NCBI GenBank assembly: GCA_018401995.1
Contig: JAGYJR010000009.1
Location: forward strand, 1 to 64,000
Source of the DNA: Flavobacterium sp.
GTDB taxonomy: Bacteria; Bacteroidota; Bacteroidia; Flavobacteriales; Flavobacteriaceae
Length of the DNA: 64,000 nt
Direction: 5' to 3'
Shown here: one piece after another, positions 50,372-61,585 of the stretch
Layout of the letters: the number at the start of each line of letters is the position of its first letter
How positions within the stretch are numbered: position 1 is the first letter of the stretch
The notes under the pieces: model-generated
The model's input: the letters and a program-made list of their open reading frames with translations, nothing else
The model's database searches: none
What the model was told of the DNA's origin: nothing
Position numbers and translations under genes: made by a program

Positions 50372-52039
50372 CTATTCTTTTAGTGTTTTAAACGTAAATC
50401 CATCATCAATAGTTTTACCTCGAAGCCTTACATCTCTATTTAAATTTGGCGTACAAGGAAATTGATCATAGCAAGGCATATTTAATTCTTTTGGCTGAAA
50501 TATTTCAATTTTTGAATTTTGAATTTTGAATTTTTCGAATTGAATATTTCTTTCCTTTTTTACATTACTCATATCATTTGGTAAATAAAAACAATATAAA
50601 TCCTTTTTAATGTTGTACTCAAGATTAAACAATTTATAACCATTAATCAAAAAGTGAAATAAAATTACGATAGAGATCAATTGATAGGATAGATGTATTT
50701 TTTTTAAATGTTTCGACAAAGAGGATATTTTTATAAAACCAATTGGTAAAAGAGCTAAAAACAAAATTACTCCGAAAGAGAATCTAAAGTCAGGAGCATT
50801 TAACCATAATAGTAAACTTAAGTAGGATGTTAGTATAAGAAAGAAAAAGTTCCAGTTAATCTTTTCTTTTAGCATTAGGTACTTTATCACAAAAAAAAGT
50901 GGTGATAGTATGGCAACAGAAAGAAAAATCTTGTTTTTTAATAATTGTGAATTCCACCAAATAGGAAACCATTCAGAAAATGATAACGCCAATACCTCAC
51001 TATTTGATTTCATTGGTATCCTGGCCCATGAAACAATCCAATTTTTAGTTTCAGTTACCATTTCCATTGGAACTTTCCAATCAAAGGAAAATAAATCTAT
51101 TTCAGCCATAGGATAAATAACGTATCCAGTTAAAATTATATTCCTTATTATCCACGGTAATACAATTAAAATGCCATAAAAAAATAATTGTGTAGAGGCT
51201 TTAAGAATTTGTTCACTTGAATAAATTGAAAACAAGCCAAGTATTAAAATAGGTAATGTTGAAATTTTTAAGGTAATACAGAGTAAAGAAACGGTAATAA
51301 AAAGTATTTTTTTAGATTTTAGATTTTCAAACTTTATGTAAGCTGTTATTAATAAGTAACACACTAGAATATTTGGTAAAACATCTGTATTAGGAGAAGA
51401 AATTTCTAGAATATATTGTTTTGAAAAGAAAAACAGAAATAACAATAAAAAAAGACCTTTGAAAGGATTAACTTTATAAACAACCTTTAAAAGCCAAACA
51501 ATAAAAATTAAAAAACTTAGAGCATTTATAATAAACAAATATTGATCGTATAACCAATTAAATGAGAAGGATGCATTGAAAATAAAAGAGGCAGAATTAA
51601 ACCCATATCGATCATGTAAATTTGCAAGGCCTGGTATAACGCTAAATTTTTCGTTCCAAATAATTGCATTGATATGGTAAAGGTATGAGTCAAAAGTTTT
51701 AGGCAATAAAGTGGAATAAACAACTACTGTTATTGTTCCTATGATACCTAGAGTTAAAACTTTATTAAATCGTTTTTTTTTAATATTTATAAAATCAATC
51801 TTGAAGAATTTGAATTTTAAAATAAATACTGCAATAGAAAAAATGAATACAAATAGAAAAGAGAAAAAATTTAAAGGTAAAACTAATGACCAATAACTTA
51901 ATAGTCCAGTTATAATTGAAACTCCAATGAAAAAAGAATCAAAAATAGTATAGTTTTCAATATCATTACTGCTTAATAATCTACCAGAAAAGTAGAAAAT
52001 TAAGAAAGAAATTAAAAAACAAACTAGAATTGCATACAT
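50372..52039 (-). CDS. Large membrane protein, GT-C-like (LIC_10190-like)
   Basis: A 555-residue protein with about twelve membrane segments. The luminal stretch LPKTFDSYLYHINAIIWNEK parallels the WDSLTYHMSRIMYW loop of the neighbour, so the two are related in layout. I recall a family labelled LIC_10190 with this form, but its reaction is unknown. It may use a polyprenyl-linked sugar. It is separated from the GT2 gene by one base. Confidence 0.6.
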   Translation of the reverse strand: MYAILVCFLISFLIFYFSGRLLSSNDIENYTIFDSFFIGVSIITGLLSYWSLVLPLNFFSFLFVFIFSIAVFILKFKFFKIDFINIKKKRFNKVLTLGIIGTITVVVYSTLLPKTFDSYLYHINAIIWNEKFSVIPGLANLHDRYGFNSASFIFNASFSFNWLYDQYLFIINALSFLIFIVWLLKVVYKVNPFKGLFLLLFLFFFSKQYILEISSPNTDVLPNILVCYLLITAYIKFENLKSKKILFITVSLLCITLKISTLPILILGLFSIYSSEQILKASTQLFFYGILIVLPWIIRNIILTGYVIYPMAEIDLFSFDWKVPMEMVTETKNWIVSWARIPMKSNSEVLALSFSEWFPIWWNSQLLKNKIFLSVAILSPLFFVIKYLMLKEKINWNFFFLILTSYLSLLLWLNAPDFRFSFGVILFLALLPIGFIKISSLSKHLKKIHLSYQLISIVILFHFLINGYKLFNLEYNIKKDLYCFYLPNDMSNVKKERNIQFEKFKIQNSKIEIFQPKELNMPCYDQFPCTPNLNRDVRLRGKTIDDGFTFKTLKE

Positions 52040-52040
52040 T

Positions 52041-52772
52041 TTATTTCATTTTAAATAATCCGTATTTTAGAATACAATAAATTGCTCTGAAACCATCCTT
52101 CCAGCCAATTTTTTTTCCTTCTTCATAGGTTCTTCCATAATAAGAAATACCCACTTCATATATTCTAATTTTAGGAACTCTTGAAATTTTTGCGGTAACT
52201 TCTGGTTCAAATCCAAAACGTTTCTCTTGTAATGAGATTGCTTGTAACATTTTAGTATCAAATAATTTATAACAGGTTTCCATATCGGTTAAGTTCAAAT
52301 TAGTAAACATGTTTGATAAAAATGTTAAGAATTTATTTCCTAAAGTGTGCCAAAAGAAAAGTATTCTGTGAGGGTTTCCTCCCATAAATCGGCTCCCATA
52401 AACTACATCAGCGAAACCATCTAAAACAGGTTTTAAAAGTAAATTATATTCTTCTGGATCATATTCTAAATCAGCATCCTGAATAATTAAATATTCACCT
52501 GTAGCCTTCATAATTCCAGTATGTAAGGCAGCTCCTTTTCCTTTATTAATTTCGTGTTTGAAATACTGAATGTTTAATTCAGAGTTGTTTTCAATATAAT
52601 TTTTAATAGCTTCTTCGGTATTGTCTTTTGAACAATCATTAACAATGATAATTTCTTTAGAAATATTTCCTAATAAAGAAACTTGTTTAAGCTTATCTAA
52701 TATAAAATGAATAGTTGGTCCTTCATTGTAGGCAGGAATAATAATAGATAGCGTGTCAATTTTTTTTCTCAT
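52041..52772 (-). CDS. Family 2 glycosyltransferase (dolichyl-phosphate-mannose synthase-like)
   Basis: A 243-residue GT-A protein. [20 protein letters not shown] near 9-28 and the metal motif [20 protein letters not shown] near 93-112 are typical of DPM/GtrB-type transferases. It would make polyprenyl-phosphate sugar, the donor needed by the GT-C-like proteins encoded just downstream (50372 and 48455). This makes a coherent functional pair. No membrane anchor is evident. Confidence 0.85.
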   Translation of the reverse strand: MRKKIDTLSIIIPAYNEGPTIHFILDKLKQVSLLGNISKEIIIVNDCSKDNTEEAIKNYIENNSELNIQYFKHEINKGKGAALHTGIMKATGEYLIIQDADLEYDPEEYNLLLKPVLDGFADVVYGSRFMGGNPHRILFFWHTLGNKFLTFLSNMFTNLNLTDMETCYKLFDTKMLQAISLQEKRFGFEPEVTAKISRVPKIRIYEVGISYYGRTYEEGKKIGWKDGFRAIYCILKYGLFKMK

Positions 52773-52777
52773 TGTAA

Positions 52778-53518
52778 TTAGTTTTTAAAAAATATACCAT
52801 CAACTTCTAATAGTTTTCCGGTCTTCTTATCATAATATCCACTCTCTATTGAAGTAGTGATGTAATTGTTTTGTTTTAATTTGGCAATCATTTCATCAAA
52901 AGTTATAGCATTTTCATATGTAGGAATTAATGCCATTTCAATTTGAATTCCTTTAATAAGGGGAAGAGATTCTTTTGCTCCTTCGATTACCATGTTTTCA
53001 TAGCCTTGGGTATCTATTTTTAAGTAAATTTGTTTATTAGTTAATCCCAATTCCTGAAAAATAGTATCTATTTTTTTTACCTTTATTTTTTCTTTACTTA
53101 TAAACTTAGCCTCTGGCGCACTTTCTGTAAGTTGGGGTAAATTATTTAAAATTGAACTACTAACAGAGTTTTTTGAAATATTGATTTCGGTTTCACCGTC
53201 AAAAGCTCCTAAAGAAAAATTGTAAACCTTCCAATTCGCATCTTTTTGTGCATTCTTTTTTAGTTTAGCAAAAGCTTCAGAAGTAGGCTCAAACGACAAA
53301 ATAGTTCCTTTAAAACCAATGTTCCGTAGTTCGCTACCATATTGACCAATGTTAGCTCCTACATCTAAAACAGTATCAATGTTGTGTGTTCTTAATAATT
53401 TGATTCTTCTATCCAATTCAGGAGTTGGATATTTAATAACTTCAAAACCAAAAAAGCGATTAAAAAATCTTTTTAATTTGATAAAGAAGCTTTTGTTTTT
53501 ATATAAAATACTATTCAT
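52778..53518 (-). CDS. FkbM-family methyltransferase
   Basis: A 246-residue protein. The SAM motif is [20 protein letters not shown] near 49-68 and the second acidic region is [20 protein letters not shown] near 174-193, the standard FkbM signature. It probably O-methylates a sugar hydroxyl. It overlaps the flippase gene end by eight bases. Confidence 0.88.
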   Translation of the reverse strand: MNSILYKNKSFFIKLKRFFNRFFGFEVIKYPTPELDRRIKLLRTHNIDTVLDVGANIGQYGSELRNIGFKGTILSFEPTSEAFAKLKKNAQKDANWKVYNFSLGAFDGETEINISKNSVSSSILNNLPQLTESAPEAKFISKEKIKVKKIDTIFQELGLTNKQIYLKIDTQGYENMVIEGAKESLPLIKGIQIEMALIPTYENAITFDEMIAKLKQNNYITTSIESGYYDKKTGKLLEVDGIFFKN

Positions 53519-54824
53519 TTTTTCTTAGTTTATAAACTAAATAATAACTTTCAAATGGAATTGTAAAAGACCAAATCAAAAGTATTATAACAGTTGCAAT
53601 AATTACACTATTAATACCGTATCCTAAACTTATAAACCAATAAGATAATGGTACTTTAACTAGTATGCTAAAAAACAAAAGTAAAATATAATTATTCAAC
53701 TTTCCTACTCCGTACAAAAAAAACGAATAAAAACTTGTAAAAACACGAAGTAAGGTAGCAATTGCAGTTATTAATAGTAATCCTGATGGAATATCTAAAG
53801 GTTCTTTAATCCAATAAATGATGATAATAGGACTTAAAAGATATAACAAAGCAATGCTTATGAAAATTAACACAAAGAATCGATTAAACTTTTTAAAAAC
53901 AGTTAATAATTTTGAACGATCTTCAGCTATATAGGCAGTTGCAAATATAGACCAAAGGGGAGACAATGCAGCAAAAAGCAACATTGAAGGAAACTGGAAG
54001 AGTTTGTTTACAATTTCATATGGAACAACTTCTTTTGGACCAAAAGCACTTGATAAGATATAATTGTCAGATGTAAAAATAACTAGTAAACCAATTTGAA
54101 TGAACATGTATTTTACTCCTAATGACAATATTTCTTTTATAAAAGACTTTGGTGTTTTTGCATCAGATTTAAGTGAAATTTTTTCGCTTTTAAAGAAATA
54201 AATCGAATAAATAATGTTAACCAACATACCTCCAATTCCATTTACTAAAGAAACAAATATAAGTTTGTCTGCTACTGAAAGATTTGGAAAAAACAACAGT
54301 AACAAAAAAGTATAAAACAAAAACATCAATTGATTTACCGCAATTGATTGTTCGGCATATTTTCCTCTTAAAAAAGCCACAAATAATGACTTATGAACAT
54401 TAAAAATAAAGTTCAAACAAAAAAAGAATATATTTAAGACAAAAAGATTAGAAACAAAATCTTCAGAATGTTCTGGAATTAAAAGGAGTTGTTTTAAATT
54501 AATTAGTTTTGAAATGACATAAAAAATTGAAAATAAAAAAAAGGCTATAATACTTGTAATTCCATATGTTGATTTTATGTAACTAATTAATAAACCAGTT
54601 TTTTTTTCGTGGAGCAATACTGGGATTTTAGTTTTTAACACACTTGCAAGACCAAAATCCATTGAAAAAACCCATTGAAATAGAGTAAAAACCAAGACCC
54701 ATAAACCATAATTAGTTTCGCCTAAATAACGAATTAGTAGAGGTATAGAAACAAACAAAGACAATCCTGAGATGCCTTTGTAAAATCCGCTCATAATAAT
54801 ATGGTTATTTAAAATTTTATTCAT
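53511..54824 (-). CDS. wzx: Wzx-type polysaccharide flippase
   Basis: A 437-residue membrane protein with 12 hydrophobic segments and the MATE/PST layout (SGFYKGISGLSLFVSIPLL, then WVLVFTLFQWVFSMDFGLAS, which carries the F-DFGL signature). It moves lipid-linked repeat units across the inner membrane. It overlaps fcl by one base. Confidence 0.85.
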   Translation of the reverse strand: MNKILNNHIIMSGFYKGISGLSLFVSIPLLIRYLGETNYGLWVLVFTLFQWVFSMDFGLASVLKTKIPVLLHEKKTGLLISYIKSTYGITSIIAFFLFSIFYVISKLINLKQLLLIPEHSEDFVSNLFVLNIFFFCLNFIFNVHKSLFVAFLRGKYAEQSIAVNQLMFLFYTFLLLLFFPNLSVADKLIFVSLVNGIGGMLVNIIYSIYFFKSEKISLKSDAKTPKSFIKEILSLGVKYMFIQIGLLVIFTSDNYILSSAFGPKEVVPYEIVNKLFQFPSMLLFAALSPLWSIFATAYIAEDRSKLLTVFKKFNRFFVLIFISIALLYLLSPIIIIYWIKEPLDIPSGLLLITAIATLLRVFTSFYSFFLYGVGKLNNYILLLFFSILVKVPLSYWFISLGYGINSVIIATVIILLIWSFTIPFESYYLVYKLRKNE

Positions 54825-55765
54825 TAATGAAAAGGTCTATACTCGTTTACTTTTAGCCAATTTATAGTTTTTGTGATTCCTTCTTCAAGATTTATTTTGT
54901 GTTTCCAACCCAAATTATTGATTTTTGAAACATCCAATAATTTTCTTGGAGTACCATCCGGTTTTGAAGTGTCAAAAACTAAATTTCCTTCAAATCCAAC
55001 CATTTTTTGAATGGTTTCTGCTAACTGTTTTATGGTAATATCTTCACCAGTTCCAATATTTACAGTTTCTTTTTCGTTGTAATTTTCCATTAAAAACAAA
55101 CAAGCTTCTGCTAAGTCATCTACATATAGAAATTCTCGCATGGGTGCACCTGATCCCCAAATACTGACTTCGCTTTGATTATGTTGTTTTGCTTCAATGA
55201 ATTTGCGAAGTAAAGCAGGTAAAACATGCGAATTTTCTAAGTGAAAATTATCATTTTCACCATATAAGTTGGTAGGCATAGCTGAAATAAAATTACAACC
55301 ATATTGTTGTTGGTAAAACTGACACATTTTAAGCCCAGCGATTTTTGCAATAGCGTAGGCTTCATTTGTTGGTTCTAAAGATCCTGTAAGCAAATAATCT
55401 TCTTTTAATGGTTGAGGAGCCATTTTAGGGTAAATACAAGAACTTCCTAAAAACAATAATTTTTTCACTTGGTTTTCGTAAGCCGCATGAATGACATTGC
55501 TTTGTATCATTAAATTATCGTAAATAAATGTGGCAGGATATATATTATTAGCATGAATTCCACCTACTTTGGCAGCTGCTAAAAACACATATTCAGGTTG
55601 TTCATTTTTAAAAAAATGTTGAACTGCTTTTTGGTCTTTTAAATCTAGCTCTTTAGAAGATTTTTCAATAATGGAAGTAAAACCATTTCTTTTTAACGAC
55701 CGAACAATAGCAGAGCCCACCATTCCATTAGAACCAGCAACAAATATTTTAGCATTTTTTAGCAT
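54824..55765 (-). CDS. fcl: GDP-L-fucose synthase
   Basis: A 313-residue SDR epimerase/reductase. The NADP motif is [20 protein letters not shown], then [38 protein letters not shown] and the catalytic [14 protein letters not shown]. It turns GDP-4-keto-6-deoxymannose into GDP-L-fucose. It overlaps gmd by seven bases and needs gmd's product. Confidence 0.97.
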   Translation of the reverse strand: MLKNAKIFVAGSNGMVGSAIVRSLKRNGFTSIIEKSSKELDLKDQKAVQHFFKNEQPEYVFLAAAKVGGIHANNIYPATFIYDNLMIQSNVIHAAYENQVKKLLFLGSSCIYPKMAPQPLKEDYLLTGSLEPTNEAYAIAKIAGLKMCQFYQQQYGCNFISAMPTNLYGENDNFHLENSHVLPALLRKFIEAKQHNQSEVSIWGSGAPMREFLYVDDLAEACLFLMENYNEKETVNIGTGEDITIKQLAETIQKMVGFEGNLVFDTSKPDGTPRKLLDVSKINNLGWKHKINLEEGITKTINWLKVNEYRPFH

Positions 55766-56823
55766 ACTCTTGGTAATTTAACGTATTCCAAATCGTGCTT
55801 CATCATTATTTTTACTAATTCTTCAATAGAAGTTTTACTTGGGTTCCACCCTAATTGGGTTCTTGCTTTTGTTGGGTCACCCAATAAACTTTCCACTTCT
55901 GCTGGTCTGTAATAATTGGAATCAACTTCAATAAGTATTTTTCCTGTAGCTCTACAAACTCCAACTTCATTTTCGTTTTCGCCTTTCCATTCAATTTCAA
56001 TTCCTGCTTCTTTGAAAGCTAGTTCACAAAAATAACGTACCGAGTATTGAACACCTGTTGCAATAACATAGTCTTCAGGGGTTTCTTGCTGTAACATCAG
56101 CCACATACATTCTACATAATCTTTAGCATAACCCCAATCGCGCATTGCGTCTAGGTTTCCTAAATATAATTTTTCTTGAATACCATGTTTAATTCTTGAC
56201 GCTGATAACGTGATTTTTCTCGTTACAAATGTTTCCCCTCTTCTTTCGGATTCATGATTAAATAAGATACCATTAACAGCAAACATTCCATAAGATTCTC
56301 GATAATTTTTGGTAATCCAATAAGCATAGATTTTTGCCACGCCATATGGAGATCGTGGATAAAACGGGGTAGTTTCTTTTTGAGGAACTTCTTGTACTTT
56401 TCCATATAATTCAGAAGTGGAAGCCTGATAGATTTTGGTTTTATTAGTTAATCCACAAATTCGAATTGCTTCTAATAAACGCAACGTTCCAACAGCATCT
56501 GTTTCGGCAGTATATTCTGGCATATCAAATGAAACTTTCACATGTGATTGAGCAGCAAGGTTATAAATTTCATCGGGTTGAATTAGTTGAACTAAACGAA
56601 TTAAATTCGTAGAATCGGTCATATCACCATAATGTAATTTAACATTTTTGTCTTTGTGAAAATCACGAAGTAAAGATTCAATATACAAATGTTCAATTCT
56701 TTCGGTATTAAACGTTGAACTTCTTCTGATAATTCCGTGAACTTCATATCCTTTTTCAATTAAAAGTTCGGCTAAATAGGAACCGTCTTGTCCATTAATA
56801 CCGGTAATTAAAGCTTTTTTCAT
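55759..56823 (-). CDS. gmd: GDP-mannose 4,6-dehydratase (1)
   Basis: A 354-residue SDR enzyme. The NADP motif is [20 protein letters not shown], the substrate/catalytic segment is [20 protein letters not shown] followed by [15 protein letters not shown] (Tyr-Lys), and [11 protein letters not shown] marks the tetramer interface. It dehydrates GDP-mannose; fcl finishes GDP-L-fucose. It lies two bases after a second gmd-like gene. Confidence 0.97.
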   Translation of the reverse strand: MKKALITGINGQDGSYLAELLIEKGYEVHGIIRRSSTFNTERIEHLYIESLLRDFHKDKNVKLHYGDMTDSTNLIRLVQLIQPDEIYNLAAQSHVKVSFDMPEYTAETDAVGTLRLLEAIRICGLTNKTKIYQASTSELYGKVQEVPQKETTPFYPRSPYGVAKIYAYWITKNYRESYGMFAVNGILFNHESERRGETFVTRKITLSASRIKHGIQEKLYLGNLDAMRDWGYAKDYVECMWLMLQQETPEDYVIATGVQYSVRYFCELAFKEAGIEIEWKGENENEVGVCRATGKILIEVDSNYYRPAEVESLLGDPTKARTQLGWNPSKTSIEELVKIMMKHDLEYVKLPRVC

Positions 56824-56825
56824 TT

Positions 56826-57785
56826 CTATTGTATATAATTTTCTAATTCTTCTTTTATTAAAATGTCAAGAACTTCAAAAAAAGTAAAATTGTATTCCCA
56901 ATTTAATTCTTTTTTTGCTTTTTCATTAGTTCCATAAATATCTTCAATATCAGTTGGTCTGTAATATTCTTTTTTTACTACACACAAATTTCTATTGATT
57001 TTCATTTTATCAAAAATATAATAAATAATTTCTCTTAAACTAATTGATGTTCCAGAGCAAATTATATAATCACTAGGTGTGATTTGTTGCATCATCAAGT
57101 ACATTGCTTCTACATATTTTGGAGCAAATCCAAAATCGCGTTTTATATCTATATTTCCAACTTCCAGAATTTTTCTTTTTCCGAAAGAAATTTCAATACT
57201 CTCTCTTATAACTTTTTTGATAAAGAAATTATTGTTCCTAAGATAAGATTCATGATTAAAAAGTATGCCACAACAAATGTGTAAATTATGAATTTCTCTA
57301 TAATTGATACAAGTGTAATGAGCTGCAACTTTTGAAATAGCATATGGACTTAGAGGGTGAATTACACTATTTTCAGTTATAGGTAATTTATTAACTCTAC
57401 CAAACATTTCACTACTACTTGCTTGGTAAAAACGTATTTCTTTATTTACAATTTTAATGCTTTCTAGCAAATTAAAAACACTTATTGTGTTAAATTGAAA
57501 AGTTCCAATAGGTTGAGAAAAAGACTGATTAACAGAGCTTTGTGCAGCTAGGTTGTATACTTCTTTTGGTTTAAATTTTTGAAAAATTGCAATTATTTGA
57601 GAAATATCCATAAGATCACATTCGACTAGGGTAATCTCATCAGTAATACCTAAATAATCTAAACCTTTGTATTGATCTGATAGGCCACGAATCAAACCAA
57701 TTACTTTGTATCCCTTATTTAGCAAAAGTTGTGCTAAATAGGAACCATCTTGACCCGTTATGCCTGTTATAATTGCTGTACTCAT
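56826..57785 (-). CDS. GDP-mannose 4,6-dehydratase-like paralogue (2)
   Basis: A 319-residue protein of the same family, shorter than Gmd1. It has [40 protein letters not shown] and the catalytic [14 protein letters not shown]. It lacks the RGETFVTR loop of Gmd1 (here [20 protein letters not shown]). It could be a second dehydratase or a related reductase feeding another GDP-deoxysugar. Two gmd-type genes in tandem are unusual. A -7 element is at 57800-57807. Confidence 0.85.
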   Translation of the reverse strand: MSTAIITGITGQDGSYLAQLLLNKGYKVIGLIRGLSDQYKGLDYLGITDEITLVECDLMDISQIIAIFQKFKPKEVYNLAAQSSVNQSFSQPIGTFQFNTISVFNLLESIKIVNKEIRFYQASSSEMFGRVNKLPITENSVIHPLSPYAISKVAAHYTCINYREIHNLHICCGILFNHESYLRNNNFFIKKVIRESIEISFGKRKILEVGNIDIKRDFGFAPKYVEAMYLMMQQITPSDYIICSGTSISLREIIYYIFDKMKINRNLCVVKKEYYRPTDIEDIYGTNEKAKKELNWEYNFTFFEVLDILIKEELENYIQ

Positions 57786-57799
57786 AATATTAGATTATG

Positions 57800-57807
57800 C
57801 AAATATA
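57800..57807 (-). promoter_or_regulatory. -7 element of the second gmd-like gene
   Basis: On the minus strand TATATTTG fits TAnnTTTG, 15 bases before the ATG at 57785. It should drive the minus-strand block from here to the GT-C genes. Confidence 0.6.
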
Positions 57808-57896
57808 AATTTTAGATTTTAACTATGAAGTTTATTAGCTCTAAAATTGCTTCTATGGAAAAAATATTTAAATTGCGGAATAATTAGTACTATTAA

Positions 57897-59252
57897 ATGA
57901 ATAAGAATCAAGAAATAGATTTTATCTCAAGAACTTTAGCTGAATTAATCAACTTAGCTAAAAGTAACATTCTTTTTCCTTTTGTTTTGCTTTACATATT
58001 GTCTTTAGGTTTATCATTAGAGATTAATAATTTTTTCTTTATTTCATTAGTTTTTGCAACTATAATAAAAACTAATTATTTTAAGTTTTATTATCAATTT
58101 TTGCCAATGCAACTTTTCTTCATTTGGATTGCATTATCATATTTTTGGTCAATAGATCAACCTAAAACCCTACAATCATTACCTAGAGAAATTCATTTTT
58201 TTGCACTCCCTTTGATTTTTTATTTTCAAGGTGATTTTTTTAAAAAAGTTTCTGACATAATTTTAAAGTACTTTAGCTTTTCGATTTTCATTTTATCTTT
58301 TTATTTCATTGCAAGAGCGGTTTTTCGGTTTTTTTCTATTAATGACAATAGGGTTTTCTTTTTTCATGGAGAGTATGGAAACGACTTTGGATTAGTCCCT
58401 AAAGAACTTAATGCGATTCACTTTTCGGTATTTGTAGCGTTAGCTTATTTTTATTTTTTACAGAAAGAGAAAAAATCAAGGTTTGAAATTTTTATTTTAT
58501 TCTTTCTTTTGATTACCATATTGTTATTGTCTTCCTCAATTGTAATTTTATCACTAGTTTTCCTCACACTGTCCTACTATTTCTTTTTTTCTAAATTGGC
58601 TAACAAAATGCGTTTGCGAAATATTGTTTTGTTTACTATCGCAATCGCATGCTTAAGTTTTTACAATAAAATAGCAACACTTTTAGAAAATGAAATAAAA
58701 ACAAATACTGAACAGACTATTGGACACAACGTGATAAATTCTATTCCTAATTTGCAAAATAAAATAACAATTTATGAAGCTTGGACTAAAGAACAATTTA
58801 CGCCTAATGATTTTTTTCCAGGAACAGCTTTTAGGGTATATCAGTTACGTGTTTTCTTTGAGATAATTTCAGAACAAGAAGTGTTTTTCTCAGGATTGGG
58901 ATTCAATGCATCACAAACTAAGATACAAGATAAAGGAATTGAATATAATATTTTTCTTGGTAATGAACTTTATGAAGGATATCAAATGAAAAACTTTCAT
59001 AATCAATATATACAAGTATTTGCAGAATTAGGTATAGTAGGATTTTTGCTCTTAATCCTAATCCTATTAATAAATATAAGAAATGCATTCTTATCAAAAG
59101 ATTTTCTTCATATTGCTTTCGCAATTCTAATGATAAGCTTATTTTTGACCGAATCATTTTTGTGGAGACAAAGAGGTGTTGCTTTTTTTGTAATGTTTTA
59201 TTGCTTATTCAATTACAAAACAACACAAAACTATATAAAAAGTAAAAAATGA
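57897..59252 (+). CDS. O-antigen ligase/polymerase family membrane protein (3)
   Basis: A 451-residue protein with 11-12 membrane segments and a long periplasmic loop near the end ([20 protein letters not shown], then [20 protein letters not shown]), the HNQY-type WaaL signature. It heads the plus-strand block ending with the initiating transferase and GT2, and overlaps the next start by four bases. Of the three similar proteins this is the one with the clearest ligase loop. Confidence 0.8.
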   Translation: MNKNQEIDFISRTLAELINLAKSNILFPFVLLYILSLGLSLEINNFFFISLVFATIIKTNYFKFYYQFLPMQLFFIWIALSYFWSIDQPKTLQSLPREIHFFALPLIFYFQGDFFKKVSDIILKYFSFSIFILSFYFIARAVFRFFSINDNRVFFFHGEYGNDFGLVPKELNAIHFSVFVALAYFYFLQKEKKSRFEIFILFFLLITILLLSSSIVILSLVFLTLSYYFFFSKLANKMRLRNIVLFTIAIACLSFYNKIATLLENEIKTNTEQTIGHNVINSIPNLQNKITIYEAWTKEQFTPNDFFPGTAFRVYQLRVFFEIISEQEVFFSGLGFNASQTKIQDKGIEYNIFLGNELYEGYQMKNFHNQYIQVFAELGIVGFLLLILILLINIRNAFLSKDFLHIAFAILMISLFLTESFLWRQRGVAFFVMFYCLFNYKTTQNYIKSKK

Positions 59253-60232
59253 AAAGAATATTAATTACAGGAGCTGCTGGCTTTTTAGGTTCGCATTTGT
59301 GCGACAGATTTATAAAAGAAGGTTATTTTGTTATAGGAATGGACAACCTTATTACTGGCGATTTAAAAAATATTGAGCATCTTTTTAAACTTCAAAATTT
59401 TGAATTTTACCACCACGATATTACTAAGTTTGTTCATGTTCCTGGTAAATTAGATTACATTTTGCATTTCGCCTCACCAGCAAGTCCAATTGATTATTTG
59501 AAAATCCCGATTCAAACCTTGAAAGTAGGTTCATTAGGAACGCATAATTTATTAGGTTTAGCTCGAGTGAAAAAAGCTAGAATCCTAATTGCTTCAACTT
59601 CTGAGGTATATGGAGATCCATTGGTACATCCACAAACTGAAGATTATTATGGAAATGTAAATACTATTGGACCAAGAGGTGTTTATGATGAAGCCAAGCG
59701 TTTTCAGGAATCGATTACAATGGCATATCATACTTTTCATGGTGTAGAAACCAGAATTGTGCGTATTTTTAATACGTATGGACCTAGAATGCGATTAAAT
59801 GATGGTCGTGTAATTCCTGCGTTTATTGGACAAGCATTAAGAGGTGAAGATTTAACTATTTTTGGTGATGGAAGTCAAACCCGCTCATTTTGTTATGTAG
59901 ATGACCAAGTAGAAGGAATTTTCAGATTATTACATTCAGATTATCATTTGCCGGTAAATATTGGTAATCCAGATGAAATCACAATTAAAGATTTCGCTGA
60001 GGAAATTATTAAACTTACAGGAACCAATCAAAAAGTGGTTTATCATCCACTACCAATGAATGATCCAATGCAACGTCAGCCCGATACTACAAAAGCTAAA
60101 GAAATTTTGGGTTGGGAGGCAAAAGTGTCTAGACAAGAAGGAATGAAAATAACTTACGATTATTTTAAATCACTTTCTCCTCAAGAGTTAGCCAAAGAAG
60201 AACATAAAGATTTTACCAAATACATTCATTAA
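59249..60232 (+). CDS. UDP-glucuronate decarboxylase-like SDR enzyme
   Basis: A 327-residue protein. [20 protein letters not shown], then [40 protein letters not shown] and [13 protein letters not shown] with the Tyr-Lys pair are hallmarks of UXS, which makes UDP-xylose from UDP-glucuronate. The required UDP-glucose dehydrogenase is not in the window. The following gene starts directly after its stop. Confidence 0.9.
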   Translation: MKRILITGAAGFLGSHLCDRFIKEGYFVIGMDNLITGDLKNIEHLFKLQNFEFYHHDITKFVHVPGKLDYILHFASPASPIDYLKIPIQTLKVGSLGTHNLLGLARVKKARILIASTSEVYGDPLVHPQTEDYYGNVNTIGPRGVYDEAKRFQESITMAYHTFHGVETRIVRIFNTYGPRMRLNDGRVIPAFIGQALRGEDLTIFGDGSQTRSFCYVDDQVEGIFRLLHSDYHLPVNIGNPDEITIKDFAEEIIKLTGTNQKVVYHPLPMNDPMQRQPDTTKAKEILGWEAKVSRQEGMKITYDYFKSLSPQELAKEEHKDFTKYIH

Positions 60233-61585
60233 TTGGCACCAAAAACAGGTAGATATTCGATTTATATTCGACCGATACAAATTTTCTTAGATTTAGTAAT
60301 ACTAAATTTATTGATTTTGATTTGTATGCGTTCGGCTATGAGTAATTTTGGATACCATTTACTTGTTTCCTTTTTTTGGTTAATTATTTCATATTATTCA
60401 GGTTATTATGAAGTATATCGCTACAGCAAAGGGATTGAAATTTTCGGTAAGTTATTAAAACAATTTACGTTCATTAGCTTAATTACATTTGCTTACGTAG
60501 GTTTTAAGTACAAATACGTAACTGTTGATGAGGTTGGAATTTATATTTTTTGGGCTTTTCTTTTAGTGGGTTTTATAAAATTTTCAATTTTCTTTTTACT
60601 TAAAAAGTACCGTATTCTCTATGGTGGAAATTACCGAAATGTAGTCATTGTTGGAAACGGGAAAAGTGTTGATGAGTTAACGGAGTTTTTTACAACCAAT
60701 CCAGATTATGGATACAATTTAGTTCATGTTTTTGATTTAAAATCAAATAAAAAACAAGAATTATTAGAGAGTAAAACATATGTTGTTGATAATAAAATTG
60801 ATGAAATTTATGCTTCAATTAATGTCTTAACAAATAATGAAATCAATGCTTTGATTAATTTTGCTGATAATAATTTAAAAACAGTAAAGTTTTTACCTGA
60901 TAGTAAAAACACGTTGTTAAGAAATTTAGCTGTTGAGTATTACGAGTATATCCCTATCATTTCTTTACGTACCATTCCTTTAGATAAAGAGGTTAATAAG
61001 CGTTTAAAACGATTTTTTGACATTGTTTTTTCATTAGGAATAATAATTCTTTTGCTTTCGTGGTTGATACCAATTTTAGCCTTGATTATACGTATAGAAT
61101 CTAAAGGTCCTACTTTTTTTAAGCAAAAACGAAATGGTTTAAATTATGAAGAATTTTATTGTTTTAAATTCCGTTCGATGTTTTTAAACCCAATTGCTGA
61201 TTTAGAACAGGTTCAAAAAAACGATCCTAGAATTACTAAAGTAGGGAAATTTATTAGAAAAACCAGTATCGATGAATTACCTCAATTTTTTAATGTTCTT
61301 TTAGGTGATATGTCTGTTGTAGGTCCTAGACCACATATGGTTAGCCATACCGAAATGTATGCAAAAAGCGTTGATAAGTTTATGGTGCGTCATTTCATCA
61401 AACCAGGAATTACTGGTTTAGCTCAAATTAATGGTTTTAGGGGAGAGGTAGAGTCTGAAAAAGATATTGTAAATCGTGTTAAGTTTGATATATTTTATTT
61501 AGAAAATTGGTCGGTCTTGCTAGATATTAAAATTATCTTTATTACGATTATTAATGCCATTAAAGGAGAAAAGAAAGCCTACTAA
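60233..61585 (+). CDS. Undecaprenyl-phosphate sugar phosphotransferase (WcaJ-like)
   Basis: A 450-residue polyprenyl glycosylphosphotransferase. Four or five N-terminal membrane segments and a nucleotide-fold domain (NVVIVGNGKSVDELTEFF) are followed by a last membrane segment and the catalytic domain: FFKQKRNGLNYEEFYCFKFR, ITKVGKFIRKTSIDELPQFF and SVVGPRPHMVSHTE. It starts the glycan by moving a sugar phosphate to undecaprenyl phosphate. The start is TTG at 60233 directly after the previous stop; the N-terminus TGRYSIYIRPIQIFLDL is conserved in relatives, and the next ATG would delete it. Confidence 0.92.
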   Translation: MAPKTGRYSIYIRPIQIFLDLVILNLLILICMRSAMSNFGYHLLVSFFWLIISYYSGYYEVYRYSKGIEIFGKLLKQFTFISLITFAYVGFKYKYVTVDEVGIYIFWAFLLVGFIKFSIFFLLKKYRILYGGNYRNVVIVGNGKSVDELTEFFTTNPDYGYNLVHVFDLKSNKKQELLESKTYVVDNKIDEIYASINVLTNNEINALINFADNNLKTVKFLPDSKNTLLRNLAVEYYEYIPIISLRTIPLDKEVNKRLKRFFDIVFSLGIIILLLSWLIPILALIIRIESKGPTFFKQKRNGLNYEEFYCFKFRSMFLNPIADLEQVQKNDPRITKVGKFIRKTSIDELPQFFNVLLGDMSVVGPRPHMVSHTEMYAKSVDKFMVRHFIKPGITGLAQINGFRGEVESEKDIVNRVKFDIFYLENWSVLLDIKIIFITIINAIKGEKKAY

